Assembly (NCBI GenBank): GCA_951804985.1
Contig: OX638131.1
Coordinates: forward strand, 8,842,630 to 8,906,629
Length of the DNA stretch: 64,000 nt
Origin: Dryomyza anilis
Lineage: Eukaryota; Arthropoda; Insecta; Diptera; Dryomyzidae
Reading direction: 5' to 3'
The notes beneath the pieces are model-generated. The model saw only the letters and a list, made by a program, of their open reading frames with translations, was not told where the DNA came from and made no database searches. Shown here one piece after another: positions 37,057 through 50,190 of the stretch (positions are counted from its first letter, which is position 1; the number at the start of each line of letters is the position of its first letter). The position numbers and the translations under genes were made by a program.

Positions 37057-38039
37057 ACATACTGTGCATTGCATTGCACATTGTCCAACGTTACCCCGAA
37101 GGTAAAACAATGACTTGATAACTGTTCCAGAATGCATAAAATGAAACTTCAACCCAAAAAATATTTTTTATTTTTTTCTTTTCTTTTTTTTATTTAATTT
37201 TATTTTATATCTTATTTTTTAGAAATTATATATGAATGAATTTTATGAGTGCCATTTAAAATACTAACTTTACAAATTAAAAAATTACAAATAAAAAATC
37301 TTAAAAAAAAAAAACTTTTCAATCTTTTAATTACATAAATATTTAATCCCATCCCTGCTCTGACAAGCAACTCAATTTTCAAGAAAACTCAATACTACAA
37401 CTGCTTCGAATATCACTACTTCCTCAGCTAATTAAGAAAAACAAAACAATTTTCTACATTTTTCCGCAAAACAAAAACAGTAGCTTCGAATAACAATGAA
37501 TTCTCCAAGGACTCAAGCGCCATTACAATGTACAACATCGGTAACCTGATGTCCTGTTGAGATTTAAGAAAAGGGTTGGTTCATACTCTTGTCCAGTTTA
37601 TTTTGCATTTGAAAATATTTTAATTTCATTTTATGATTTAACTTTACACCTGCTTAAAAAGGTTCTATTCTATGTACCTCAATTAAATACCCTCTCAGCT
37701 GTCAAGTTATTTTTTGGTTACTTTAGTGGGTGAAGTTACACAAAATCGGCTTGAATGGTGTCTTCTAAAAAAACTTTTCATTTTATTTACTTTAAACATT
37801 TGAATGAAGTACTTTTAAGTGTGGACTCTATGTGAATGGCTGTTTTGGGTAACATTTCTTTTATTTTGTTTGTTGTCCTTTTTTGAAGCAGCACAACTTC
37901 AAACCAAACAAAATCTTCTGGTAATCGGATAAGGTAATTGGAGTTTTTGTCTAGACATTAAATGGACACAAAATTCACCACTGATGACAATAAATTTAAG
38001 GCGGCTTGCCTGATTGAATGACTGAATGTAGGATGGAAA
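37057..38039. other. Intergenic sequence, nothing recognised
   Basis: Low-complexity A/T stretches at 37160-37320, then ordinary intergenic sequence. Confidence 0.3.
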
Positions 38040-39960
38040 GAATATGAATAATATTGTAAAATATAAATTAGAGTAAATTTCTTAAGGACAGTATTTAAAT
38101 ATTGTAGTATATTTTCTAGAGAAAAATAATAAACATGATTCTTGGCATCATTTTAAAGAAGATTCCGTTTTTATGTTTGTGGTAATCGCTACATAATTGG
38201 AATAATAATGTCAAAAGATGCACTGATTCCAATCGCCATCTCTTTTCATATAATTGATTGATATAATTATATGCAGACCACATTTATCTCAATTATATTC
38301 CTCAATCGACTCTGTGTGTTTAACATTTTTTGAGCATTATTATGTTTGATATACGTTGACAAACATTCACATCGTAATTGCATGATTACAGGAATCGTGG
38401 TAACATTACTGACAACTAAAATATAATGTCCATTGAATTTTATTTTTAGCTACAACCATTCAATATTTTAAACATACATTTTTATCCAAAAATTGAATGT
38501 AACTTCTTTAAAGGCAGTATCAAAATATTAAAGTTTATTTTTTTCTCATAAAAATTAAAACATAATTCTTAACATCATTTTAAAGATAACCATGTATTTA
38601 AAATTGTGACAATCACGACATAATTGAAACCAATTGAAACTTCAATAGAATAACATGATGCATAATCCTTTTTTCAATATCTCTCACTCTCTTTTCAAAA
38701 TGTTTATGTTTGTGACAAACAAGTACAAAAAGGAACACGTTTATCTCACTTAAATTCCTATATCTATTCTGTTTATTTGTCATGTTTTTTGAGCATTAAT
38801 ATCTTTGATACAAGTTAAAAATCAATCACATATCAGATGACCATGTAGTTATGATTGTGGTAATCATAACATAATTGAAACCAATTGAAACGTCAATAGA
38901 ATAACATGATGCATAATCCTTTTTCAATATTTCTCTCTTCCTCTTTTCAAAATTTTTATTATTGTGACAAACATGTACAGAAAGAAGCACGTTGATCTAA
39001 ATTGTATTATTAAATCGAGTCCTTTTCTTTGTGCTATTTTTGAGAATTGATATGTTTGATACAAGTTAAAAATCAATCACATATCAATTGTACAATTACA
39101 GCAATCATGGTATCATTACTTACAGCTCAAATATAATTTTATCACTTTAATATTTTCCTATTCTATCATATTCTATCATATCCTATTCTATCATAACAAA
39201 ATATAATTAATTTAATTCACTTAATTCACTTAATTGAATTAACTGCAGTATTTAAAGAGTATAGTATATTATCTACAGACAGAGAATAAAAATAAATCTT
39301 AGAATCATTTTGAATATGATGTATTTGTGATTGTAGCAATTGCGACATAATTTTAATCATACCGTCAAGAGAATAACATGATTCACTCAGTGATATTATT
39401 TTCTTTCTCTTTTCTAGATTTTTATGATTGTGCTATATTGATACACGGTTGAAATAATAACATCCAAAAAGGAATTATTTTCGTCCATCAAATATGTCTT
39501 TTCGTGATTTTTTTGATCATATTTTATTATTTTATTTTCTATAGACTAATATTAAACTATATTTTAGCCTAAATATGAAAATGTTTTTATGATTGTGGCA
39601 CTCACGACATAATGAAAAAAATAACGTCAATGCAGTAGAATGATGCACTCAATCATATTCCTCTAATCAATCTCGCTTTTCTGGATTTTTATAATTGACA
39701 TAAAATAACATGGAGATATTAATATAATGGCCTCAAATAAATGTCTCTATTGAAGCTGTGTCTGTTTTGTTAAACATTGATATGTTTTATTCAAATTGTC
39801 AATCGCGCACATAGTTAATGCTTGATTACAGGAATCATTGCTTCATTACTGTCAACCATAATATTATTTTATTAAAGAATTTTATTTGTTGCTACAATAA
39901 TTAACTGGCTTTAATGGCCAAATCGCTTTAAAAAATAAAGAGTAATTATCACAATCAACT
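38040..39960 (+). repeat. Degenerate tandem array, alternating ~240 and ~460-bp spacing
   Basis: Units with CATTTTAAAGA, TTATGATTGTGGTAATC, CGACATAATTG, AATAACATGATGCA and TCTCTTTTC words. The ACATAATT core lies near 38189, 38628, 38868, 39346 and 39609. Units at 38550-38700 and 38830-38960 are the most alike. Non-coding. Confidence 0.7.
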
Positions 39961-41369
39961 ATATCAAAAATCATAATTGGCAGCACTTATAATATTTTTC
40001 CCACAATCATATTCATATTTTGAACGCAGCTTGAAGTACAAATTTTCAATTAGTCTATCATTTTCAAGCATTTTTTTAGTCTAACTATTATTTTCATATT
40101 CAGTAACATTTAACATTTTTTATGCATAACTTCAATACGTGTCCCAAGCCAAACATGACCTCCACCCGTAGTTGTCTACTACCAAAATTAAATAAATCGA
40201 TTTAAATTTCTGATCATATTTTCATCTCCAGAGAAATTTTATAGTTTTCCATATACGATACGAACACGTCCGAACAACACTAATAATAAAATAATAAAAT
40301 TTGCAAAATGCAAACTTTGCGCCAAAACTTAAAATAATAAAACCTTCAATAGTCCAACTTCCCGTTTCAATATAACCCCCTCCTCCACACTCAGCATATA
40401 CCCAGCACTGGGACAAAAGTGTCCTGCAAAGAAACACTACATTGTACTGTGTTTTTGTTTTATACAGGATCCTGTCTCTCTCTCCCTACCACCTCTCCAC
40501 TTGAGAGTTGGTTTAAAATTATGAAGGACAATCCTTTGCTTAAGATGTTGTTGGTGTTGTTGGCAAATTTTAAAACCCACCGCATGTTGCCAGCAACCGG
40601 AAGTTGAACTGCACTCTAGTCTTGCCGTTCAATATTGAACATTGAGCGTTCGTTGAGCACTGGGAGCAAGTGTTGCAAATAGTTTTTCTATGCAAAGCTA
40701 TGTTGGTCCTCATACCATCCTCTTCTTCCTTTCTTCCACCTACCTACTAAATAAACTCCTTAAACTCGTCGCATCTGCATCCTGCGCAGCCTCACATCTC
40801 ATAATTAATGCAGGTCGCTACAAATGAATGCAACACCTGCGGTTAGTTTTAAACGACCTCAAGTATGCGGCAAAATATTGCAAGAAATTGCCAACATTTT
40901 TGGTAGAAATTGTGTGGGGTTGGGTGGGGATTTTGGTATAGAAAGTTGGCGCAAAGTATGTGTTTTATGACTCTTAGTCGGGTTTGTTGGGGAACATATT
41001 GAAAAAATTATGTTTTTGAATGCTTACAATGGGATCAAGATAACTTTATTACATTAGTCTTATTTTACATTAGTTGGAATGGTTGTTCTTATAAAGATTT
41101 TGATTCATTAAAACACTAATAATATAAACTACTATTATTTGTATATTATATATAGATTTTCTTATGGTTCTTTTTTTCTATTTTAGAAGAGTTAAAATTT
41201 AAAATGTTCAGTTTTATACTTTGTGGACCTTGTGTAAAACTAAACTTGTCAAAACCAGAGATCAGAAATAACTATTAACCTTTATTTCTATGTTGTTTTT
41301 CATTGAGAGATATTATATTCCAAGGAATGTAGAGGTCTTTCGTTGAGAAAAAAAATTATTTAAATAAAA
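39961..41369. other. Intergenic sequence, nothing recognised
   Basis: 40360-40960 is less AT-rich and apparently single copy. ORFs of 62-71 codons have no family features. Confidence 0.3.
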
Positions 41370-42195
41370 TAAAATCTTTGGTGGCGATCATTACTGTGTT
41401 TTTGTCGTCCAAATTATTTAATCTAAATTTTTTTCGACATTTTTTGAACATTGTTGTTTTTGACTAATAATTTTTTTTGAAAATGGTGATTTTGACCATT
41501 GCGTTTTTTGTGTCGTCCATTTTTTTTCAAATTATTCGAACATTGTTGTTTTTGACTAATAATTTTATTTTTTTTAAATGGTGTTTTCGACGTAAATTTT
41601 CGAACATTGAAAAATGGTGATTTCGATCATTACTTTGTTTTTGTCATCCAATTTTTTTATTCCAAATTTTTCGAAGATTGTTTTTTTTTTCCAAAATTTT
41701 TTTTATTGGAAAATGGTGATACAAACATTCCGTTGTGTTTTGTCAAAATTTTGTTTAACATTTTTTCTAAACTTTTCGAACATTGCTGTTTTGTGTAATT
41801 TTTTTGAATGGTGATTTCGATCATTGCGTTGTTTTTGTCCTCAAAATTATTATTTCGAAAATTTTCGAAAATGATTATTTTTGTAGTATTTTATCTTTTT
41901 TTAAATGGTGATCGAAATGATCTTTTCTTTGTTTTTGTCATCCAAATTTTGTATTCAAAATTTTTCGAACATTATTGTTTTTGTTGTCCAATTTTTTTCA
42001 ATATTTTTCGAACATTGTTTTTTTTTGTCGAATATTTTTTACTTGGAAAATGTTGATTCGATTGTATTTTCGTCCAAATTTAGTTTAACATTTTTTTCCA
42101 TACTTTTCGAACGGGTGAATTTTTTGGGTATTTTTTTTTTTTTTTTTTTGAAAATGGTAGATTTTGATCATTGCTTTGTTTTTGTCGACCAACAA
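41370..42195 (+). repeat. Imperfect ~100-bp minisatellite
   Basis: Units of GAAAATGGTGATTT..., CATTGCGTT, TTTTTGTCGTCC and TCGAACATTGTTGTTTTTG. ATGGTGAT-like starts lie near 41483, 41614, 41715, 41807, 41905, 42048 and 42153. Phe-rich ORFs are by-products. Confidence 0.8.
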
Positions 42196-42620
42196 TTTTC
42201 GGTTTTAATTTTAACAATGAAGAACTAGGATGGGTATACTGATCCTATATAGAGTTTTTATTTAATGTTGATTTTTAGTTCATACATATATTTAATATCT
42301 TGAAAAAACTCGAATTATTTTACTCACACCAAAACTAAATGCCAGCCCTGCATACCACGACTCGGTAATTCTAATTGCATCGAACAATTCTCAAAGTGTC
42401 TTTTTTTAGATAATAAGTCGATCTTAGTCTAATATCAAATGTAATTTTCAAAGATTTTTCATATTTTATAATTTTGAAAATTTTTCTATATGTCTATGAG
42501 AACAAAGCATGATTTCGTTTTTATATCGATTCTATTTTTTTTTTTAATTTTAAACAAATCTCTTTTCCATATATCTTAACCTTTTCAGTTCGGTTTCTGC
42601 CCACCGTTTTTATAGAATTT
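42196..42620. other. AT-rich spacer
   Basis: No gene or repeat recognised. Confidence 0.3.
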
Positions 42621-42996
42621 GACATATACACACAAAAAGAATGCTCTTTTGGCATCCGTTTAATTGAACCAACGTTTCATTGTTGCAAGCGAAATATATT
42701 TATTGTATTAACATGTCATTAAAATGAATGTACCCTGTTTTACAATTATCGAAATGTTAGTCCGCGAAACCGTACATTCGGTTGAAGTAATCTCATGATT
42801 GCATTCGTGCATTTGTTACGTCAACTGACTACGTTGTTATATCAACCAAATAAGTGACAAATGGAAACTTCATGTCCATCAGCAGTTTGGTTGCCAGATT
42901 CTTGCAAACTATTATGGATACATACAGAAATAAAGAAACGTCAAAAATTATCGCAAGTCAAAAGCAATAGAAAATGAATTAATTAATGCGTAAATT

Positions 42997-43857
42997 ACAC
43001 AGAAAAAAAAGGTACATCATATTGATGAATTCCGTTCTTCAAACCATGATTCATTGTATTGAAGAACCATTCATTATATTAATGACTAACACCATCAATG
43101 TTATAAATGCTATCATAAATCGTCGTTGTAGAACGAAAAGTCACCAACTACATTTTCAAAATGCCAAATATTCATTTAAAAAAATCTTTATATGTCTCTC
43201 AATTTTTAATCGATGATCTGATTTTTTTTAACACATGATAAGAAAATGTAAATCTATCAATTGATATTTTAACTTTAAAAATGCATCAATTACTTTTTAT
43301 AATATTAATCAACAAACTGAAATTAAAGTTTTTCATTAAAATGTATTTGGTGATTTTTCGTTCTACAACGACGAAATATGATGAACGATTGATTGGTGTT
43401 CTTCTTTTTTTCATTACATTTTTTTTTCGATAATTTTTTTTTTGAAAAAATATTTTTTCAAACAAATGTTTTTTTCGAAAAATATTTTTTTTTTTCCATT
43501 TTTTTTTTGTATTTTTTTTTTCGAACATTTTTTTTACCTAAACATTTTTTTTTATTCCGAAAAATTATATTTCAGATATTTTTTTTAAATTTTGTTACTG
43601 TTTTTTTTTAAATAAAATTTTTACAACACTTTTTTTGGAATAATTTTATAATAAAAAAACAAAAAAATTTGAAAAATTATTATTCATTAATATGGCAATT
43701 CAAATTCATTGTATTGAATATTTGGTTCATATATATAATGAATGCATTCATTAATATGTCATTTAATGAACGGTGGTATCAATGGTAGTTGGTGAAAAAA
43801 TTCATAATATTTATGAATAAATTCAACGTATTGAAGATTTTTTTTCTGTGTATGTGA
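42997..43857 (+). mobile_element. TA-flanked MITE A, copy 5, both ends present
   Basis: TA precedes CACAGAAAAAAAAGG and follows TTTTTTTTCTGTG. Same order of words as copy 6: ATATTGATGAATTCCGTTC, GATTCATTGTATTGAAGAAC, a T-run/TTCGAA interior, then GTCATTTAATGAACGGTGG. Confidence 0.8.
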
Positions 43858-43893
43858 ACAAACATTGTTAAAATAAAATTTCAATTGGAGTTT

Positions 43894-44035
43894 TCGACAA
43901 CCTCATACTCACCGACTTGAAGGTTGCAACAACCTCATGCTTGCTGACATGGAGGTTGCCACAACATCATACACACAAACTAAGAGTTTGACACAACCTC
44001 ATGCTCACAGACTAGGAGGTTGCCACAACAGAATT
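43894..44035 (+). repeat. 32-bp minisatellite CAACCTCAT...GGAGGTTGC
   Basis: Units start at 43898, 43930, 43962 and 43994, exactly 32 bases apart. Each carries an internal inverted pair, CAACCT/AGGTTG, so every unit can fold. Confidence 0.85.
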
Positions 44036-44084
44036 AAGAGGTTGTTGCAAAACTTTATCAGTTGTTGACGCAACCGAATAATTC

Positions 44085-44160
44085 GGTAGGGCAGTTGGTT
44101 TCCGCAACAAAGCGGTATTCTATGTGTAATAGCAGTGTGAGAACTGGGTTCGATATCTAA
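44085..44160 (+). repeat. Possible tRNA-like SINE head
   Basis: TAGGGCAGTTGGTTT resembles a degenerate box A and GGGTTCGATATC a box B, 50 bases apart. No cloverleaf is evident and the following sequence does not match the SINE body elsewhere. Confidence 0.3.
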
Positions 44161-46604
44161 AAATTAAAAATGTGAATTCAAATTTTATTAACAAATGTAA
44201 GGTAGATAAATATTATTATTTTTAATAAATTAAAACTTTTGTTTTTCAAATCATTTTAAACCCTATTTAAAATTTCGTGTTATTTCTGATTCTATGTATA
44301 ACGAATTAATTAATACGGTTTAAACCCTATTTTTGTTTCAAATGTCTGATCTTTAAATTTTTAAATGAAATATTTAATACATTTAAAATGTTGTTAATGA
44401 GATTTCACTCTACAATGTTGATATTTAATAGATTTTTATAAATTCTTAGGACAGAACTTGAAATCAGATCGGAAAATGATTTAAAATGATCAGAGAAAGA
44501 TTTAAAACTAGATTTAAACTAGATGGATATTAAAATACTCATATCATTGTTTTAAAATGAAAGTAATCTTTAACCAAAATTTCTTTCATATTTATTTACC
44601 TGATTTTCAGTAAATTCTCAACAAAAAGCATGTTCGCAGATTAATGAACTATAACAAAAATCTGCTACCAATTACTTACCACCCGTCAGCCAAATATCAC
44701 CCCAACAATCGCCTAAAACCTCTTGAACAGTAGTATTTAATTGAATAGAAATAAAGAAACAAAGTTCAAATTAATTACATTTTGAGCAACTTGAAGAAAG
44801 TAATTTTTCATTTATTTTCAATTGACTTCCTGCAGAGTGCACAGCCAATATCGAGACCCCCACCCATTTACATACAGACAGCAAAACAAATCGTCTTGTA
44901 AATTAGTTACTCAAATACCAGTTCCTCTAGAATGTTCAAAATACTTCACCAAAGGACTCTCGCAGGATGATAAAACAAAAGAAATGACGCGTTGTGTTTG
45001 CACAGCATACAGCAGCCAATTAAATGCTTAAGAATAGATTTTCCAACAGATTAAATCAGAGATTACATAACGGAGAAAGTAAGAGGGGATAAGGGAGAGG
45101 AAGCGTGTCTAAGTCAGAGCGGGAAAACAATACTTTTGCAGTATCATTAGAAACAAATTAACAAATAAATCAAATTTCAATGAATTTATTTGCGAAAACA
45201 ATTTGTAGCGCCTGCCAAACAGGCCTATTTTATATCCCAAGCATTTGTACTTTGTACTCCCACTCTCCCTCTCGCCGACATCCATCCAAGTCCAAAGACT
45301 AAACTTTGATTATTTCAACAAAGTTTGGTATTTTGATGAATTTGTGCCAACATTGATGTGCGCCACAGAAACTTCTCACTGACAGACAGTCGAACTTCGT
45401 ATATATCCTGCTGCAAGGATACTCAGCGTATGAAGCGCTCTTGAAAAATCATTTATCTAAATTAATTCCTGTCGTTTACATTTGAAAAACAAATCAAAGA
45501 TTAAGACAAACATTAGTCGCTGCCATGCAAAAGGAAAACAGACAGCAGACCGTCAGTCGATTGCCAGGATATGCCATGGTTTTTGAGCATATACTGTTGT
45601 GTGTGGCATTTGTGAGGCTAAAGGCGTGATGCCGAAAATTCGCAAGACTGCCTAAGATATTCGGGGGAGAGTTAATTCTCTTCGTTATAATAACAAAAAT
45701 CCTTTCGTCAGCTCACGCCTTGTCAACAACAGTTACGCGGCATTTGCATAATAACTCATTTTGAAATTCCGCGGCAAAACCATTTCGGAAAACAATTAAA
45801 ATATTTTCTACGCAATGTAGTACGCAAAATAAAATTGAAATATATAAAACGTCAAAGCGACATCACCAGCACACGTCATCCTCAGCAATTGTCCTTCGAA
45901 GCATTTACCATTTATAATACAGGTAGGTTATACGGGTAGAGCTCTTCTCCGAAATTCTCCAAATATTTTGTGTTACAACATTTTATTTTATTGCAATGCA
46001 GAATGCTTAATTATTTAACGGCACACATAACGAAATATGAAATATCAACCCTTTGTCGTCGTAAATGAGTTTTCCTCGATTTTAACACGTGCATCATAAA
46101 CAAGTTTAATCCTCCTACTTTTCCGTTCTACATCCAAATCCATGCTGCTTCGCCTGTCAAAAGTGTGCTGCCTCATTCGCATTTATCCAGCATCGTCGTT
46201 TATTTGCCAACCCCATGAATAATGTCTGTCAAAAATAATATTGGGAAATCATAATATTGTCGAAATATTTTCGCGTTTTCGGCATGAGCTGTGTGTCGGT
46301 CTGTTGTGTGTACCTCTTTGTGGCATTTGCGCATTTTCAATAATTAGTTCTGTCAAATTCAGCCATATTTCGATGGAGAAATTGCTCATTTTTTGGTCTT
46401 TTTGTGAGAAAATTGATTTTGTAGTGAAATTTTCTACTACATAAAGTTTTGTTTTTCTTTAAGAAGGATTTACGTCCTTTCTAAATACTTATTTAATACT
46501 ACTTACATTTCTTTCCCAAGAATAATTCATTCCCGGACAACTCTAATTCTCTCATAGGTCCTTAAACTTCAGAAAAGCACAGAGAACCACTTCACTATAA
46601 AAAA
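44161..46604. other. Intergenic sequence, apparently unique
   Basis: 44640-46300 is mostly single-copy sequence with moderate GC. ORFs up to 69 codons match nothing recognisable. Confidence 0.35.
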
Positions 46605-46796
46605 AACGAACTATCGGTCATATTTCGAATTTCGATCGACTACCAATCGAATTTCATATAAAATATGTAAACAAACGGCATTGAATTCGATGTCTCAGTA
46701 CAAAAATTAGTTTTTTCAATAAATCCAATCCGTTTGCGTGTTTACAAATTTTATATGAAATTCGATTGAAAGTCGGAACATGTCCGTACATCGTTA
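46605..46796. mobile_element. Palindromic MITE with AACGA ends
   Basis: CAATCGAATTTCATATAAAA on the left and TTTTATATGAAATTCGATTG on the right are exact reverse complements. Outward, AACGAACTATCGG pairs loosely with the right end ...CATCGTT. Confidence 0.65.
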
Positions 46797-46882
46797 ATTC
46801 TTTCAGAGCCCTCACCCAGACGAGTATCAGAAAATCTATTTTAAAAAGGTTCTTCAGAGTTGTAGCGCCAACCAAATAATAT

Positions 46883-47958
46883 TATATCGTCAGTATCATG
46901 CCAAAGGGGCGAATGTGCAATTTTTGACATTTGCGTTTTTTTTACATTTTTGAATGTAATTTTTCCTCAAGTATATTGTGCTAAAATCGCGTGTCGTTTT
47001 GTTGGATTTTTCTAGCCACAAAAGTCAAAACCAAAAGGGCGAATTTGAAAAATTGAAAATCTTGTCATGCCAAAAGGGCGAATCTTTTCATTTTCGCCAT
47101 AACTTTTTTTTTTTTGATACGTGATAAAATAGTGGTGTAGGGGCAATTATTGTCTGTTTTTAAAGCACCTATCGATCTGCATCATTATTTAAAAACATTT
47201 TTCCAAACATTAATTTGCCATTTGTTATTTGCAGGAAAAAAATGTTTGGCAAAATATTTTTAAATAATGATGCAGATCGATAGGTGCTTTAAAAACAAAC
47301 AATTAATACCTCTACATTACTATTTTATCATGTACCAATAAAAATTATAGCAAAAAAAAACGAAGAAATTGGAAAAATTGAAAATCTTGTCATGCCAAAA
47401 GGGCGAATCTTTTCGTTTTTTTGCAATAACTCTTTAATGGTACAAGATAAAATAGTTATGTAAAGGCACTTATTGTTTGTTTTCAAAGCACCTATCGATC
47501 TGCATCATTAATTAAAAATAGTTTGCCAAATTTTAATTTCCCATTTGTTATTTGCAGGAAAAAATGTTTTTAAATAATGATGCAGATCGATAGGTGCTTT
47601 AAAAACAAAAAACAAATGCCTTAACACCACTATTTTATATCGTACCAATAAATAGTTATGGTGAAAAAGAAAAGATTCGCCTTTTTGACATGACAACATT
47701 TTCAATTTTTCGAATTTTTGTTATTTGCAAGATAATATTTTTAATTAATGATGCAGATCGATAGGTGCTTTAAAAACAAACAACAAATCCAAAGATATTT
47801 TATATACGTTATAATAATTCATGAATAAAAATAACAGAAAAAATTGAAAGAAATCTAAATTTTGCTTATTTTTAAAGCACTTCACATTTTAAAATTTGAT
47901 TTTCCAACATTTTTAAAAATGCACATTCGCCCCTTTGGCTGACAGTGACGATATATAC
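46883..47958. mobile_element. Foldback element of repeated hairpins with GGGGCGAATGTGCA ends
   Basis: Terminal inverted repeat of about 35 bp: ATATCGTCA..., GCCAAAGGGGCGAATGTGCA on the left, its complement at 47920-47958. Inside, AGCACCTATCGATCTGCATC (near 47165 and 47490) alternates with its complement (near 47270, 47580 and 47750), each pair framing CATTTGTTATTTGCAGGAAA. CAAAAGGGCGAAT recurs near 47035, 47080 and 47397. No ORF. Confidence 0.8.
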
Positions 47959-48753
47959 TATGTAATTTATAAGAATTTTATTTTAATTCTTCACTAGAAA
48001 AGAATTATTTTGGAAACGAAATGTCCGGTTTTCTAGTAGTGTCGTTATTCCGTCGTAATTCCGTCGAACATTGAACTTTTAGAGCATACTAAATCTGCGT
48101 ATTTGCATTTTCAAATATTTAACTTCAAATATCTCTAAATCCTAAATCATATGACATACTAAATATGCGTGCCCTTTCTAAACATTACTACTTATTGGAA
48201 AGGGATATCTTCCCGGACATTTTTTTCCGGACAATTAGAAATCACATATTTAACTACAAAGGACGATGAATTCTAAACGTAGCGCTACAAAGGCGATCAA
48301 ACTTTGCATTTTTTTGACATACTAAAAATCAAACTCAGTATAACAGTTGTTTCGATATTGTAACGATATCAATGTCGGAGTTTTCTCGGTACGAGTAATT
48401 TTTCGAAATCGGATCAAAATCGGATCGAAAACTAATCAAAGTTCGAGGATGATTCGAAAAGTATTGCGATTTCGATAAATATTAAAATTATCTTGTCAAA
48501 GAAAAGGAATGTACGAGAAATTAAAAAAAAATACAATCGATAAAGCAAAGAGGTCGACCTTTTTAAAGCAGTTATTCGAGGAAGTTTTGAGGCATCGGAA
48601 ACTCAGAGACATGGCAGGATTTTCGAAATTTTTAACTTCATCACGGCAAATAGACAGATACGAAGAAGCACGACAAAACACGAAAAAACACGAAACAAAA
48701 AGGCAGGGAATCACATGAAAAACTAGGCAAAACGAGAAAAATAATTTTATAAA
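47959..48753. other. Repeat debris and AT-rich spacer
   Basis: The words CATACTAAATCTGCGTATTTG, TTCAAATATCT(C/G)TAAATCC and CAAACTTTGCA also occur at 50190-50520, so both are pieces of one interspersed repeat. No gene. Confidence 0.45.
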
Positions 48754-49528
48754 CAGGGACTAAAACCCTTTAGAATATAGGTTCCGGTTACAATATCTTT
48801 AAAATAGCGGTTCCGATTTCAGTTTCAACTAAAAATTGTATAGGTTCTGATAACGGTTCCTATTTCAAAAATCGAAACGGTTTCGGTTACAATTCCGGTT
48901 CTTTGCGGTCCCAGAGTGGGAGTAAAACCCTTGGAATATCGGTGCCGGATCTGGTTACAAGATTTAAAAATAGCGGTTCTAACCAAAAACCAGTTGGGAA
49001 GGTTAGATCACATGGGAAATTTTAAAGTAGGTGTAATTATGATAGTTAGGATTATCAAAATTATAGTCGGTCTAAGCCGACTATAAATACCCTACACATA
49101 TGTGTGGTTACCATTCAAAGTGGTATATAGGTCACCATGGTATACGAATCCTGAAAATAACTACAAACTTTCCATCCCTGAAGATTTTTCTTTCATTTGA
49201 TACCCATATTTACAAATGGGTAGGTATACCGAATTTCGATTTTTTTTTTGTGAACCACAAGTCTTTTCGCCGGAAAACATTATTATCATGTATTTGAGCA
49301 TGATATCAATATATATTTGACCAAAAAAAGTTTTCCTAAGCACGTATAGATAAAAATTGATCTTTATATGTACATTTTATATGACGTATTTGAACATAAG
49401 TGGTCGGATCATAGGTCACAATGGACCGATCTCGCCATTTTTCGCACATACAGCGTAGGTATATTAGTAATCTAAGTTATAAGTTTCATTTATCTAGCTT
49501 TTCAATTTTAAAAGTAGTAGGGATTTCA

Positions 49529-49582
<54 letters not shown>

Positions 49583-49985
49583 GGACAGACAGACGGACAG
49601 ACGGACATCGCTAAATCGACTCAGGAGGTCATGCTGATCAAGAATATATATACTTTTCCATAACGGAGATGCTTCCTTCTGGGTGTTACAAACGGCGTAC
49701 CAAACTGAATATACCCTTTCACTCTTAGTGTAGGGTATAAATATATATGGGTTCCGATTCCAGTTTTACAAATTTTTAAATCAGTTCCGGTATCGGTTCT
49801 TTATGTTTCCTTATCATAAATAATTAAAAAATTAACTTTGATACTTTTTTATTCTCTGAATCGAAACCTGTTAGGACCGCAAAGAACCGGAATCGGAACC
49901 GTTTCAATTTTTGGAACCGGAATCGGAACCGTTATTAAAAAATGTGTGAAACCAACACCGATATTCCAAAGTGTGTTTGTCCCTG
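48754..49985. mobile_element. hAT-like MITE with CAGGGAC ends, split by a DINE-1
   Basis: Left end CAGGGACTAAAACCCTTTAG; right end, read in reverse, CAGGGACAAACACACTTTGG. Inside are GGTTCCGATTCCGG-type tracts, and CGGTTCTTTGCGGTCC on the left has its complement on the right. CAGGGAC termini are typical of hAT elements; no convincing 8-bp duplication was seen. Confidence 0.65.
48990..49740 (-). mobile_element. DINE-1/INE-1-like Helitron, copy 3
   Basis: Almost the same sequence as 30075-30789 from AAGGTTAGATCACATGGGAA to the 5' hairpin CACTCTTAGTGTAGGGTATA, with a longer (CAGA)n run (49537-49600). It lies inside the hAT-like MITE, so it inserted after it. Confidence 0.82.
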
Positions 49986-50082
49986 GTTAAAATACCACGA
50001 AATTTTTATTTTCTGATGCTGGAGTAGAAACTATAAAGGATTTTTTTAAATTGGAGTAGAAACAAAAAAAAATCTTTAATGG

Positions 50083-50190
50083 GCACGTGCCTGATTTTAG
50101 AAGCACGGACACGCACGGGTACGACAACAACTAGCATGCACGGAGATTTGCACGTGACACGAAAAAAGCACGACACGCGCCCATCTCTAC
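50083..50190. repeat. CACG-rich remnant with GCCCATCTCTAC edge
   Basis: GGGCACGTGCCTGA on the left and ACGCGCCCATCTCTAC on the right, with degenerate GCACG repeats between. Related to 30786-30980. Confidence 0.5.

Larger units (their letters stand above)
42621..44110. mobile_element. CAACC-rich element interrupted by MITE A
   Basis: Left part 42621-42995 has many GTTGC/CAACC words. The right part 43858-44110 has the 32-bp minisatellite and the segment CCGAATAATTCGGTAGGGCA. Pieces of the right part recur near 22440-22500 and 22790-22875. That both flanks are one element is inferred. Confidence 0.4.
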
